From JBBDKV01 sp040879165 (GTDB lineage Bacteria; Patescibacteriota; Microgenomatia; UBA1400; PJMF01): a stretch of 63,792 bases of DNA. Position numbers and translations under genes: made by a program. Below, piece after piece: positions 55,420 to 63,694 of the stretch (within the stretch, counting starts at the first letter, position 1; each line of letters opens with the position of its first letter). The notes beneath the pieces are model-generated. The model was given only the letters and a program-made list of their open reading frames with translations, was not told the origin of the DNA and ran no database searches. The stretch covers positions 1 through 63,792 of the forward strand of contig JBBDKV010000027.1 in NCBI GenBank assembly GCA_040879165.1, read 5' to 3'.

Positions 55420-55808
55420 TGGCCAATCCTTCTGGTTCTCAGCGTGTGTTTGCTCAGCAGTTACCAAGAGGAGTGCAGTTTTTTGCGTCGGTAGTCTATG
55501 CGTTGGGACAAATTACGTTAGGATTGCTACTACATCCGTATCAGACAATGCAATCCCTGGTCAGAGATCGAGTGTTTATCTGGATGGCGTTTTTACCAAC
55601 GGTGGTTTTTGTACTTGCGAAGATACTTTGGATTTTTTTGATAGTGCCGTTGGTACAATTTGTGTTTTCTTGTCAAGCTGTGACTTTTTGGGGCTGTGAG
55701 TTGATTCCATTTTTCGCTAATTGGTTGGTATTGTTTTGTCTGTTTTGGCAGATCTTGCTTGGCTATTTGTTATTGAGATTTTGGTTGGTGTTTGGGCAGG
55801 GATTTTAG
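55407..55808 (+). CDS. Polytopic membrane protein, unknown
   Basis: 133 residues with three or four hydrophobic helices (FFASVVYALGQITLGLLLHP, FIWMAFLPTVVFVLAKILWI, WLVLFCLFWQILLGYLLLRF). The start at 55407 overlaps the preceding stop by 13 bases, suggesting coupling; an earlier in-frame ATG at 55356 is less likely. Not recognised. Confidence 0.6.
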   Translation: MAEIMANPSGSQRVFAQQLPRGVQFFASVVYALGQITLGLLLHPYQTMQSLVRDRVFIWMAFLPTVVFVLAKILWIFLIVPLVQFVFSCQAVTFWGCELIPFFANWLVLFCLFWQILLGYLLLRFWLVFGQGF

Positions 55809-55861
55809 CTGGAGAATGGTGATTCCGAGTGATTTAGGTGGGTTTTTGCGACTAATAGAGT

Positions 55862-56083
55862 ATGAATGCAATTTCAGCTTGGAGAGAGAGGGGGCATTTG
55901 TTACGGCTTGAGCCTCGCAAAGAATTCCCAGCAGTGTTCTCAGAAGAATGGTATCAACAACTACGTGGTGTGAGTGAGCAAATTGTAGCTCCTCAACCCA
56001 CTGCTGATAGCCATGTTTTCATTTTGTTAGCAAAAGAATTAACAGGAGTAGAGGAATCAACAAGATCAGATGCTGCAGACTAA
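55862..56083 (+). CDS. Small hypothetical protein upstream of idi
   Basis: 73 residues, soluble (MNAISAWRERGHLLRLEPRK ... SHVFILLAKELTG). Its end overlaps the idi start by 14 bases. No motif recognised. The tight overlap favours a real gene, but its content is too short to judge. Confidence 0.5.
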   Translation: MNAISAWRERGHLLRLEPRKEFPAVFSEEWYQQLRGVSEQIVAPQPTADSHVFILLAKELTGVEESTRSDAAD

Positions 56084-56645
56084 TGACTTAGTGACACTGG
56101 TGAACGAGCAAGATGAAGTCATCGGTCAGATGGATAAACTTGAGGCGCATCGAGATGGCGGGAAGCTGCATCGGGCAATTTCGATTTTTTTATTCAGAAC
56201 AAATGAGGCTGGCGTTCTAGAGCTGTTGATTCAGCAGCGCAGTGATCAGAAAATTGTTGGCGCGCGCCAGTGGGCGAATACTGCTTGTGGTAATGTGTGG
56301 CCTGGTGAAAGTTATAAGCAGTGTGCGCAGAGACGACTGTGGGTTGAGTTGGGAGTTGGAGATGATCAGCTTGTTTTAACAGACGTGCATCATTTTCAGT
56401 ATCAAGTCCGGTGTAATGAGCAGTTTGGTGAAAACGAGTTGGACCATGTATTTGTGGGACAATTTGACGGTTCATGCCAGCCAAATAGCCAAGAAGTGAG
56501 CGAAATTGCTTGGGTGGCGTGGAGTGAGGTTGTCAATCAAGACTGGCGTAGGCAAAGTCAGTACGATTGGGCGCCGTGGTTTGAGATTATGACTAGTTCA
56601 GAACAATTAGTACAAACAGTTTCGCAACATGCCAAAAGAAATTGA
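56070..56645 (+). CDS. idi: Isopentenyl-diphosphate delta-isomerase, type I
   Basis: 191 residues of the Nudix-like type I family, interconverting IPP and DMAPP. Metal-ligand histidines are at His27 and His34 (AHRDGGKLHRAIS), active-site Cys73 in NTACGN, and the Glu pair at Glu121/Glu123 in GENELDHVF. The third His ligand of the family (CGHP in E. coli) is Asn75 here. Length and order otherwise fit. It overlaps genes on both sides and opens the isoprenoid module. Confidence 0.85.
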   Translation: MLQTNDLVTLVNEQDEVIGQMDKLEAHRDGGKLHRAISIFLFRTNEAGVLELLIQQRSDQKIVGARQWANTACGNVWPGESYKQCAQRRLWVELGVGDDQLVLTDVHHFQYQVRCNEQFGENELDHVFVGQFDGSCQPNSQEVSEIAWVAWSEVVNQDWRRQSQYDWAPWFEIMTSSEQLVQTVSQHAKRN

Positions 56646-57129
56646 GCTGTCTGGCGTCTACGCGGTGATGACTAATCCTGATGGCAACAAGATTGCGTTT
56701 GTCCCATTGCAGCCTGAAGATATGGCAAATGGAGGCAAGGCAGAAAAGATTCGTTCTGCTGATGCGTATGTGCGTCTGGAAGGCGATATGTACGGTACGG
56801 TTAGTGGAGCAGTAGAGGCTGGCGAATTGCCTGACGATGCTATTCGACGCGAAATTCAAGAAGAGCTTCAAATTGATCCTAGCTCGGTGCTATTAACCAA
56901 TGGCTTAGCTGAACTAAGTGTTCAGCAACTGAGGAAAGGTGTGGAGGTAAAATTTAATACTCAGGGTTATCATGTCGGGCTAAGTAGTAGTGTGGTGCAG
57001 CGTGTTCAAGAGCACCAGCCGGTTACTGAGGTTTCATTGGGTGCAATCGACACATTTCTTAAGAGGGAATTAATCAGACCATCAACCAAACAAGCGGTAC
57101 TTTTATTTTTAGCCAGATTACAGCCTTAA
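56629..57129 (+). CDS. Nudix hydrolase
   Basis: 166 residues. The Nudix box is GAVEAGELPDDAIRREIQEE followed by LQI (about residues 60-82): the G-x5-E-x7-REUxEE part is intact, but the final Gly is Gln. It overlaps idi by 17 bases and ends one base before the isopentenyl phosphate kinase gene. Between those two enzymes a prenyl-diphosphate substrate is a natural guess; generic nucleotide clean-up is the alternative. Confidence 0.8.
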   Translation: MPKEIELSGVYAVMTNPDGNKIAFVPLQPEDMANGGKAEKIRSADAYVRLEGDMYGTVSGAVEAGELPDDAIRREIQEELQIDPSSVLLTNGLAELSVQQLRKGVEVKFNTQGYHVGLSSSVVQRVQEHQPVTEVSLGAIDTFLKRELIRPSTKQAVLLFLARLQP

Positions 57130-57130
57130 T

Positions 57131-57937
57131 ATGCTCAAACTTACACTTATCAAACTTGGCGGTTCGGTGATCACAAACAAAGAAGTGCCTATGATGGTTC
57201 GGCAGCACGTGTTGGAACGGCTGGCGCGGGAAATCACACGGGCGCGGTCGGGCAGCGACGACTTGTATGTCATTGGTCACGGTCAGGGCAGCTTCGCCCA
57301 TGCGCCAGCCTTACGCTACAAAACTATGGATGGTTTCATTCGCAAAGATAGCGTAGTTGGCATGGCAATTACTCAGGATAGTGCAGCGCAACTCAATCGC
57401 ATTGTGGTCAAGGCATTTTTGGCTGAACAACAACCTGCAGTCAGTTTTTTGTTTAGCAATAGCCTCGTTACGCGGTCAGGCAAATCACAACACTTTTGCG
57501 CTGAAGTCTTGGATCAGTATCTTGAAAAAGGTCTGCTACCCATTACTGGTGGAGATGTGATTGTGGATAGTAAACAAGGCTGTACCATTTGGTCGACCGA
57601 AAAAGTGCTAGCTCACCTGGCAGAGTATTATATTCATCAAAAACAATTTGAGGTCAAGCGCGTCATTCATGTCACAGAGGTCGAGGGCGTACTTGCAGCT
57701 GATGGCAGTATTTTTGAGCAAGTACATAGTGAAAACTTTGCTGAAGTGGCAAAGTTGATCAATGGCACCAAAGGCTTTGATGTTACAGGTGGCATGGCAC
57801 ACAAGCTTGAGGAATCTCTTGATTTAGCACAGCAAGGTGTAGATAGCTATATACTCTCTGGTCTGAAAAAAAATAATTTGTACAATGCTTTGATAGGAAG
57901 CGATTGGCATGGAACAAAAGTTTCTGCATACTATTGA
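57131..57937 (+). CDS. ipk: Isopentenyl phosphate kinase
   Basis: 268 residues of the amino-acid-kinase fold, phosphorylating isopentenyl phosphate to IPP. LIKLGGSVIT opens the fold, GHGQGSFAH (49-57) holds the family's catalytic histidine (His57; GSFGH in archaeal enzymes), and LLPITGGDVIVD and DVTGGMAHKLEES are the phosphate and nucleotide loops. The presence of the catalytic His distinguishes it from glutamate 5-kinase and UMP kinase. IPK is known from the archaeal alternative mevalonate route and scattered bacteria. Confidence 0.85.
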   Translation: MLKLTLIKLGGSVITNKEVPMMVRQHVLERLAREITRARSGSDDLYVIGHGQGSFAHAPALRYKTMDGFIRKDSVVGMAITQDSAAQLNRIVVKAFLAEQQPAVSFLFSNSLVTRSGKSQHFCAEVLDQYLEKGLLPITGGDVIVDSKQGCTIWSTEKVLAHLAEYYIHQKQFEVKRVIHVTEVEGVLAADGSIFEQVHSENFAEVAKLINGTKGFDVTGGMAHKLEESLDLAQQGVDSYILSGLKKNNLYNALIGSDWHGTKVSAYY

Positions 57938-57990
57938 GTGAAAGAGTAAACATAAGCGTACTCATTTGACGCGAAATACCAGGCAATACT

Positions 57991-58734
57991 ATGGCAAAAA
58001 AAACTACAAATGGCTTTACAAAATTCCCTAAAGTTCCTCAACACGTGGCAATAATTTGTGATGGCAATCGCCGATGGGCCAGGCAGCAAGGTCTAATGGC
58101 GTTGATGGGGCACCGCAAGGCGATGGAAAGTGTTTTTGAGCCAATTATTGATCGGGCGCAAGGATTGGGCGTACAATTTTTGACTTTCTGGGTCTTTAGC
58201 ACCGAAAACTGGAAGCGAGATCAGGCAGAGGTGGATGGTTTGTTGAATTTGTTTCGCGAAGCTTTTGACACACAGGCCAAAAAACTGGCAGAAAAAGGTG
58301 CACGCATCAAGGTAATTGGTGACATCGCAGATTTTGCTGAAGACGTTCAAGAGCGAATTATGGAAACAGTGCGAAGAACTGAGAAAAACACAGGTATTAC
58401 AGTCGTTTTCGCCATGAATTACGGTGGTCGTGATGAAATGGTACGAGCGATGGAGCGGTTAATGCGCACCGTTCAAGAAAGCATCGCTGCTGGCAAAAAA
58501 GCGCCTCAGTTGACCGCAGGCTATTTTAGCCAATTTCTCGACACCGCCGGTACGCCAGACCCAGAATTGATTATACGCACCAGTGGAGAGCAGCGCCTTT
58601 CGGGGTTTCTGCCATGGCAAAGTGAGTATGCTGAGTTTGCATTCCCAAAATTTCATTTTCCTGAGTTTACTGCTGAGCGCTTTGAGGAATTAATTGCTGA
58701 TTTTGCACAGAGAGGTCGACGATTTGGGCAGTGA
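57991..58734 (+). CDS. uppS: Isoprenyl transferase (undecaprenyl diphosphate synthase family)
   Basis: 247 residues. A cis-prenyltransferase that condenses IPP onto an allylic primer to make the lipid carrier for cell-wall synthesis. AIICDGNRRWARQQG holds the catalytic Asp24 and diphosphate-binding Gly-Asn-Arg; GHRKAMESV, LTFWVFSTENWKR, PDLLIRTSGE-type (PELIIRTSGEQRLSGFLPWQ) and EFAFPKFHFPEF are all present. It is the product-forming end of the isoprenoid module, 53 bp after the kinase gene. Confidence 0.95.
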   Translation: MAKKTTNGFTKFPKVPQHVAIICDGNRRWARQQGLMALMGHRKAMESVFEPIIDRAQGLGVQFLTFWVFSTENWKRDQAEVDGLLNLFREAFDTQAKKLAEKGARIKVIGDIADFAEDVQERIMETVRRTEKNTGITVVFAMNYGGRDEMVRAMERLMRTVQESIAAGKKAPQLTAGYFSQFLDTAGTPDPELIIRTSGEQRLSGFLPWQSEYAEFAFPKFHFPEFTAERFEELIADFAQRGRRFGQ

Positions 58735-58788
58735 GCTGATGCTGTCAACTGTGTTTCAGCAAGATTGAGTAGCTTTTTAAGTGGATTT

Positions 58789-59943
58789 CTAAAGAATCGC
58801 TACCCCAAAAACCACTTGAACAATTTGAATTATCCAATACGAAGAAAAAAGAATGATGAAGCCAACGATGGCGTTAGTGACGCGCTGCCTTCCTGCTTCT
58901 ACGCCCTTGCTGGTTGCAGCGCTCGTGAGCATTTCAAATCCTCCCCAGACTATCATGGCAAATAAAATCAGCCCCGCTAATGGAAAGGCAAAATCGAGGA
59001 TGCGACTAACGATGCCACCAGGGGAGGAGAGTTGATTTCTGACTGGACTATTTCGAAGTGGATTTAGATTACTTAAGGTTTCCGCATCCGGTCCGAACAC
59101 ATTGAATTCTGGATTACCTGGGTCTTCGGAATCAACACCCCCAGCGTTCGTTTGATTACCTCCACTCGCACCTGACTCATTTGTTCCTCCCGTGCCTCCT
59201 GAGTTGCCGTCCGCGCCTGTCCCACCATTACCGGCAGAAGGTTGCGTAGTTGCTGGGGCTGTGGAGGAGCACCTACCATTACTATTCCATCCACAACACA
59301 TCTCGGTGTCTATGCGCGTCGCAATTGCCTCTCTGCCTGTAGTGAAGTCGGTGCACTCACAACTATCATTGGATTCAGAATTTGGCGTCCATGTGTCGCC
59401 ACATCCGTATCTATTATTGATGGTTTGCTCATCTGGAGGGTTGGCGGTGCTGGATGTTTGAGAATTATAATTACCCAAATAGCAGAGATTAGAACCACTG
59501 CCTTGCTCATACACATATACATACCGATACGGATCAGAGTTGGAGGTATTACCTTGAGGAGAAGGGAGTGTGAGAGAGATGACCTGTCCGTTTTCTACAT
59601 TTTCAACATTGAAATCATCAGATGTAGATAGTGAGCAGTTTGTTCCAATTCCAAAAGCGCAAACTGAATTTCCTGCGCTATGAAAGGCTTTAATATGAAT
59701 TGCTCGAAGTCTTTTTACCTGATCAGCGTCTGTAATGCGAACGTCGACTTGGTGGGAATTGGTGGATGTAATGTTTTCGTCTAAGCCAGACTCAACAACA
59801 AGACCAAGATCACTACATGCAGTATCCCCGCTGTTTTCATTTTGAGCATACACAATATGAAGTGGTGTTAAAAAAATAGTGAACAAAAAAACAGACAGAA
59901 AAATGAGCAAACTTTTTTGTATTAGCTTGGAAAGATAGCGCAT
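58789..59943 (-). CDS. VirB2-like membrane protein with large outer domain, paralogue 11
   Basis: 384 residues from the ATG at 59943, supported by AGGAGG nine bases upstream. Signal peptide (LLIFLSVFLFTIFLTPLHIV), an outer domain of about 270 residues with several cysteines (CSDLG, VCAFGIGTNCS, CECTDF, MCCGW) and a Gly/Asn/Ser-rich linker. The C-terminal two-helix pilin core has FPLAGLILFAMIVWGGFEML and YWIIQIVQVVFG. It looks like a pilin core bearing a disulfide-rich head. Follows paralogue 12 by four bases. Confidence 0.7.
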   Translation of the reverse strand: MRYLSKLIQKSLLIFLSVFLFTIFLTPLHIVYAQNENSGDTACSDLGLVVESGLDENITSTNSHQVDVRITDADQVKRLRAIHIKAFHSAGNSVCAFGIGTNCSLSTSDDFNVENVENGQVISLTLPSPQGNTSNSDPYRYVYVYEQGSGSNLCYLGNYNSQTSSTANPPDEQTINNRYGCGDTWTPNSESNDSCECTDFTTGREAIATRIDTEMCCGWNSNGRCSSTAPATTQPSAGNGGTGADGNSGGTGGTNESGASGGNQTNAGGVDSEDPGNPEFNVFGPDAETLSNLNPLRNSPVRNQLSSPGGIVSRILDFAFPLAGLILFAMIVWGGFEMLTSAATSKGVEAGRQRVTNAIVGFIILFSSYWIIQIVQVVFGVAIL

Positions 59944-59947
59944 GTGT

Positions 59948-61123
59948 TTAGCCTCCTGTTCCAGTTTCAGCTCCAAAGCCAGGTATTTTGAATATTGTGA
60001 CACCGATAAATTGCAGTATGACAACAGAAAAGATGATAAAAAGCAGCCCTACGACAGCAGCAGTCATCATTTCTTTAGCCTGGTTAGCGCGCTGAGGATC
60101 GCCTTGAGATGTGGTCAGAAGAAAGCCAGCTGCGATGGTGGTAAGCAAGGCAATGCCGCCCCCAAGTCCAATGCCTAATTCAATTAAGCGTTGAGTAGTG
60201 GGAACAATTTGGTTTTCAATGCAGCCGATGGCGGTCCAGGTTTTGTTGTCCCCACTTGTGGTGCATGCTTCACACTTATTTTTGAGTTCTCCGTCTGGGA
60301 TTTGATTGCAGAGTTCAAAGGCGGTTGCTTGATTGCTACCTGGTGGCGGCTGCTGGCTTTCTTCAGTACAGGGAATGCTGCTAATAGCCATTGGTCGATT
60401 GCAGGTGAACGAAGGTGCAAAGCTAGGGATATTAAATGCATTTCCTGAGAATACATTGATATTATAAGTAGATCCTGGATCCAGGCCTTCTGAAGACACA
60501 ACCCTTTCATGAGTTCCAGTGTTTCCAAATGATATGGTTTCTTGTCTTGTAGATAATACAAGTTCGGCATTACCTGTGAATGGGGTATTATCGCCTTGAT
60601 GCCATGCTCTTGTGACGATAGTAACGTCACTTTGATTATCTATGCAACTTGGATTTTCAATTTGATTCTGAATATGGACAACCTCACACACTACTGAATC
60701 CACCACGGTGTATCTAAGAACATCGCAAACTTCTCCGCCAGGTGCAACTACCTGCAGTGTTTTTTGCCCATTTTCGCTCAAAACACTTGGATGATTTTGA
60801 CGATTTACTTGGAAAGAGATAAGCTGGTTTTCAGCAGTTGCTGTTGAGATGGGGACTGGGCTTCCGGGAGAATTTCTAAATCGCAAACCGTATTCACCTC
60901 CATTTTCCAATCTGTTTCCTTGTAATGCTAAAACGAATGAATCTATAGAATTTGCTGGAATGTTTTCGTTAGGTGCTGGAGCAGTGTTGCTTGCGGCATA
61001 ATTGAGTGCAAATCCAGCTGGATCTGTGCACGAAACAACTGATTGCGCGTAAGTTACAGGAACTGTTTGAAAATATGATATAAATAAGCTCAAAAAGACG
61101 ATGATAGTGAACAGTTTTTTCAT
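59948..61123 (-). CDS. VirB2-like membrane protein with large outer domain, paralogue 12
   Basis: 391 residues: signal peptide (FLSLFISYFQTVPVTYAQS), a beta-rich outer region with spaced cysteines (VSCTDPAG, EVCDVLRY, VVCEVVHI, FTCNRP), and a C-terminal pilin-like core (IGLGGGIALLTTIAAGFLLT, loop TSQGDPQRANQAKE, helix AVVGLLFIIFSVVILQFIGV). A CxxC-like pair (NKCEACTTSG) precedes the core. Forms a two-gene leftward operon with paralogue 11, set apart from the main array by the isoprenoid module. Confidence 0.7.
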   Translation of the reverse strand: MKKLFTIIVFLSLFISYFQTVPVTYAQSVVSCTDPAGFALNYAASNTAPAPNENIPANSIDSFVLALQGNRLENGGEYGLRFRNSPGSPVPISTATAENQLISFQVNRQNHPSVLSENGQKTLQVVAPGGEVCDVLRYTVVDSVVCEVVHIQNQIENPSCIDNQSDVTIVTRAWHQGDNTPFTGNAELVLSTRQETISFGNTGTHERVVSSEGLDPGSTYNINVFSGNAFNIPSFAPSFTCNRPMAISSIPCTEESQQPPPGSNQATAFELCNQIPDGELKNKCEACTTSGDNKTWTAIGCIENQIVPTTQRLIELGIGLGGGIALLTTIAAGFLLTTSQGDPQRANQAKEMMTAAVVGLLFIIFSVVILQFIGVTIFKIPGFGAETGTGG

Positions 61124-61193
61124 TACGACTTGCCTAGGCTTTGATTATAAATTATAACGCATCTATCTGATATACTGATCTTTCAATGTGATT

Positions 61194-62948
61194 ATGAGAA
61201 CACTGCCTGTTTTATTAGTTTTATTAGTATTTGTAAGTTTATTAGCATGGACATTTAGTTACTCATATTATAACCCCACCCACGCCCTCGACTCCGTGGA
61301 CGCCCTTCAGCGTGAGATTGACGAGCTTGAGAAGCTCAAAAAACTCTCTGAAGATGCTACCACTCCGCTGGAAGCAGAAGTTCGCAACTTAGATAATCGT
61401 ATCAGAAATGCCCAAGCAGGTATAGTTCAAGCGCGCCAGGATGCCGAGGCGCTGGCTGTTAGCATTGAGGAGCGTGAGCAGGAGCTTGGCGAGTATTACG
61501 TTCTGTTTATGGAACGGGTGCGCAGTCAGTATAAGCAGTTGCGGCTGTACTCACCTCTGGTGATTGTGGCTGGGACGTTTGATGCGGGCGAGATGTCCAA
61601 GCGACTGGCGTATCACAGCTCTATTCGCGATCAGAACGAAGAATTAATTACCGAGGTTACTATGGATATTTTACAACTTGAAGAAGATAAAAAAGAACTT
61701 GAGGAACGACAAGTGTTGCTCGCTGGACTGCAGGTGCAGCTTGATGCGCAAGCCGAGTTTTTTAAGGAAGAAATTGCCAAGGCTCGAGAGTATCAGCAGG
61801 TACTCGGTCAGCAAATCGCTGAACTCAACGCCAAGCAGCAAGCAATTTTGGCGGCTCGTACGGGCAGTTTCAAGACTTCCCTCGGTGACGTGCCGCTGGC
61901 GGATGATTTTAATGCCTCGATCGGGTTTAAGGCGCAGGCGCCGTCTAATAGTTTTGCCGTATTTAGTTTTGGCGCATATACCCACCGAAATGGCATGAGT
62001 CAGTACGGAGCGCGTGAACGCGCAGATCAGGGGCAGTCAGTCGAGGATATTTTGAAAGCATACTATCCAGATGCTACTCTGAAAAAAGATTACGACGTGA
62101 TGGGGCAGATTACCGTGGATGGCACTGGTACTATTCCGTTTGAAGATCACTATCTGCATGGCATTTATGAGGTTCCGGAAAGTTGGCCGCCTGAATTGCT
62201 CAAAGCCCAGGCAATTGCCGCTCGAACCTATGCTATTCGTCGCACCAGTAATGGTCAGAACTCGATTTGCGCCACCGAGGCGTGTCAAGTTTTTAAAAAT
62301 GATCCAAAAAAGGGAGATTGGAAGAAAGCTGTAGAGGACACCCGCCGTTGGGTATTGGTGAATGACGATGGCTCACCAGCCCTCACTCAGTATGCATCCA
62401 CACATGGTGGCTACAGCAATACGTCTGGTTGGGATACTACTGATAAATCAGGGGAGGGCGACTGGACTTCTAGGGCTTGGGATTCACTGGCTGGCAGTCC
62501 TTGGTTTTATAAGTCTTGGTACCGGTCTGGCTACTCAAGTAGTGGTGCCAATTGTGGTCGTTCGCACCCATGGTTAAGTCAAGAAGAAATGAGCGATATT
62601 CTTAATGCTTGGATTGTGCGAAAGAATCCTAACGGTGCTGATGCTGGGCGAATTCAGCCAATCACCATCAACGAGTGTAATGTGGGAGGGAGTGGTGGCA
62701 ATCCATATTCTATTTCTGAGTTGCGGGACAAGGCAAACGACTCGGGCGGAGCGGTGACGAGTATCAGTGGCGTTAGCGTTAGTCACAACAATAATGGCCA
62801 GACCAGTCAAGTGGTTTTCCAGACTAATCGAGGATCAATCAGCATCTCTGGCAGTGAGTTTAAGGAGACGTTTAACTTGCGAGCTCCAGGTTACTTGAGG
62901 GTTCCGCAGTCAAGTTTCGCCTTTTTCAATGTGGAGCATAAGCAGTAA
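61194..62948 (+). CDS. Secreted SpoIID/LytB-domain protein with coiled coil
   Basis: 584 residues. Signal peptide or membrane helix (VLLVLLVFVSLLAWTFSYSY), a long coiled coil (about 30-215; LQREIDELEKLKKLSEDATT, LEEDKKELEERQVLLAGLQV), then a SpoIID domain: FGAYTHRNGMSQYGARERAD, PPELLKAQAIAARTYAIRR, and ALTQYASTHGGYS. SpoIID enzymes cleave denuded glycan strands. The coiled coil resembles those of wall-hydrolase regulators. TATACT (61171-61176) lies upstream. The ATG at 61194 is chosen over a GTG at 61188. Confidence 0.85.
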   Translation: MRTLPVLLVLLVFVSLLAWTFSYSYYNPTHALDSVDALQREIDELEKLKKLSEDATTPLEAEVRNLDNRIRNAQAGIVQARQDAEALAVSIEEREQELGEYYVLFMERVRSQYKQLRLYSPLVIVAGTFDAGEMSKRLAYHSSIRDQNEELITEVTMDILQLEEDKKELEERQVLLAGLQVQLDAQAEFFKEEIAKAREYQQVLGQQIAELNAKQQAILAARTGSFKTSLGDVPLADDFNASIGFKAQAPSNSFAVFSFGAYTHRNGMSQYGARERADQGQSVEDILKAYYPDATLKKDYDVMGQITVDGTGTIPFEDHYLHGIYEVPESWPPELLKAQAIAARTYAIRRTSNGQNSICATEACQVFKNDPKKGDWKKAVEDTRRWVLVNDDGSPALTQYASTHGGYSNTSGWDTTDKSGEGDWTSRAWDSLAGSPWFYKSWYRSGYSSSGANCGRSHPWLSQEEMSDILNAWIVRKNPNGADAGRIQPITINECNVGGSGGNPYSISELRDKANDSGGAVTSISGVSVSHNNNGQTSQVVFQTNRGSISISGSEFKETFNLRAPGYLRVPQSSFAFFNVEHKQ

Positions 62949-62966
62949 ATGCGTGAGTTGTGTCGC

Positions 62967-63407
62967 TTATTTTGCAGTGCTTAACAGGAGTTTTACTCCA
63001 AACTGCTTTTCATATCCCTGATCAAAACTAGCTATATATGGAATATCAAGCTCTTTCATAATAGCGACATTTGCGCAATCGACAAAACTAGTTCCTTTTT
63101 TAATTTGGTGTTTGAAAATGTCTAGTGCGCATTCTTCTCGAGGGTTAGTGACTCGGATGATTGTTAGTTCGGTTTGTGCAAGATATTCTAAAAATTGTTT
63201 AGCCAATTTTTGACCTTGCCGGTGACTGAGCACTGTTATAGTTTCAGTTACAGCAACATTGGTGCAGGCAATATGCAGCTTTCTTAGAGCCATATCTTGG
63301 AACATTTGGCTGGCATTCTGATGGTGAGCATCATTGGGAAAAATCAATCCCACAAAAGCATCGCTATCAATGAGCGCATCAAAGCTACTTGTCATGGCTC
63401 GTTTCAT
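62967..63407 (-). CDS. vapC: PIN-domain toxin (VapC-type ribonuclease)
   Basis: 146 residues. The PIN acids are visible: Asp in ALIDSDAFVGL, Glu in VAVTETITVL, Asp in GTSFVDCANVA and Asp in YIASFDQGYEK. The start MKRAMTSS (63407) overlaps the antitoxin by 23 bases; ATG at 63395 is an alternative. Together they form a standard antitoxin-first operon. PIN toxins cut tRNA or rRNA until bound by the partner. Confidence 0.88.
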   Translation of the reverse strand: MKRAMTSSFDALIDSDAFVGLIFPNDAHHQNASQMFQDMALRKLHIACTNVAVTETITVLSHRQGQKLAKQFLEYLAQTELTIIRVTNPREECALDIFKHQIKKGTSFVDCANVAIMKELDIPYIASFDQGYEKQFGVKLLLSTAK

Positions 63408-63648
63408 TTGACTTGCTGTACAAGGTAGCATCAATTGTTGTAGAGGCATCTGTGATACCTTTATTACCCATGCCCTTCATCTTGCTCAGTTGAGCATACA
63501 TTTTTTTTTGCTTTTCATTTTGCTCTGCAGCTAAAATTTTTTCAAGCAAATTTCGAATAATTTCAGAAACGTTGCTTTTACGCTGTTCTGCTAATACTTG
63601 AAGTTGGTTGTATAGAGGTTTTGGTAACGACAGAGAGGTTCTCATCAT
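63385..63648 (-). CDS. Ribbon-helix-helix antitoxin of the PIN toxin
   Basis: 87 residues from MMRTSLSLPKPLYNQLQVLA. RTSLSLPKPLY is the DNA-binding beta strand and VSEIIRNLLEKIL the second helix of an RHH (CopG/Arc-like) fold. The C-terminal half (KKMYAQLSKMKGMGNKGITD) would wrap the toxin. The palindrome just upstream is a likely self-operator. Confidence 0.85.
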   Translation of the reverse strand: MMRTSLSLPKPLYNQLQVLAEQRKSNVSEIIRNLLEKILAAEQNEKQKKMYAQLSKMKGMGNKGITDASTTIDATLYSKSNETSHDK

Positions 63649-63650
63649 AA

Positions 63651-63688
63651 GTGGTGTTAGCATACAACACCACACACCAGGTTGTCAA
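63651..63688 (-). promoter_or_regulatory. Promoter and palindromic operator of the RHH/PIN operon
   Basis: Minus strand: TTGACA (63688-63683), 18 bp, TATGCT (63664-63659). A perfect inverted repeat, GTGGTGTT/AACACCAC (63651-63658 and 63666-63673, 7-bp spacer), overlaps the -10, the expected place for autorepression by the antitoxin. Confidence 0.7.
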
Positions 63689-63694
63689 TGTCCT

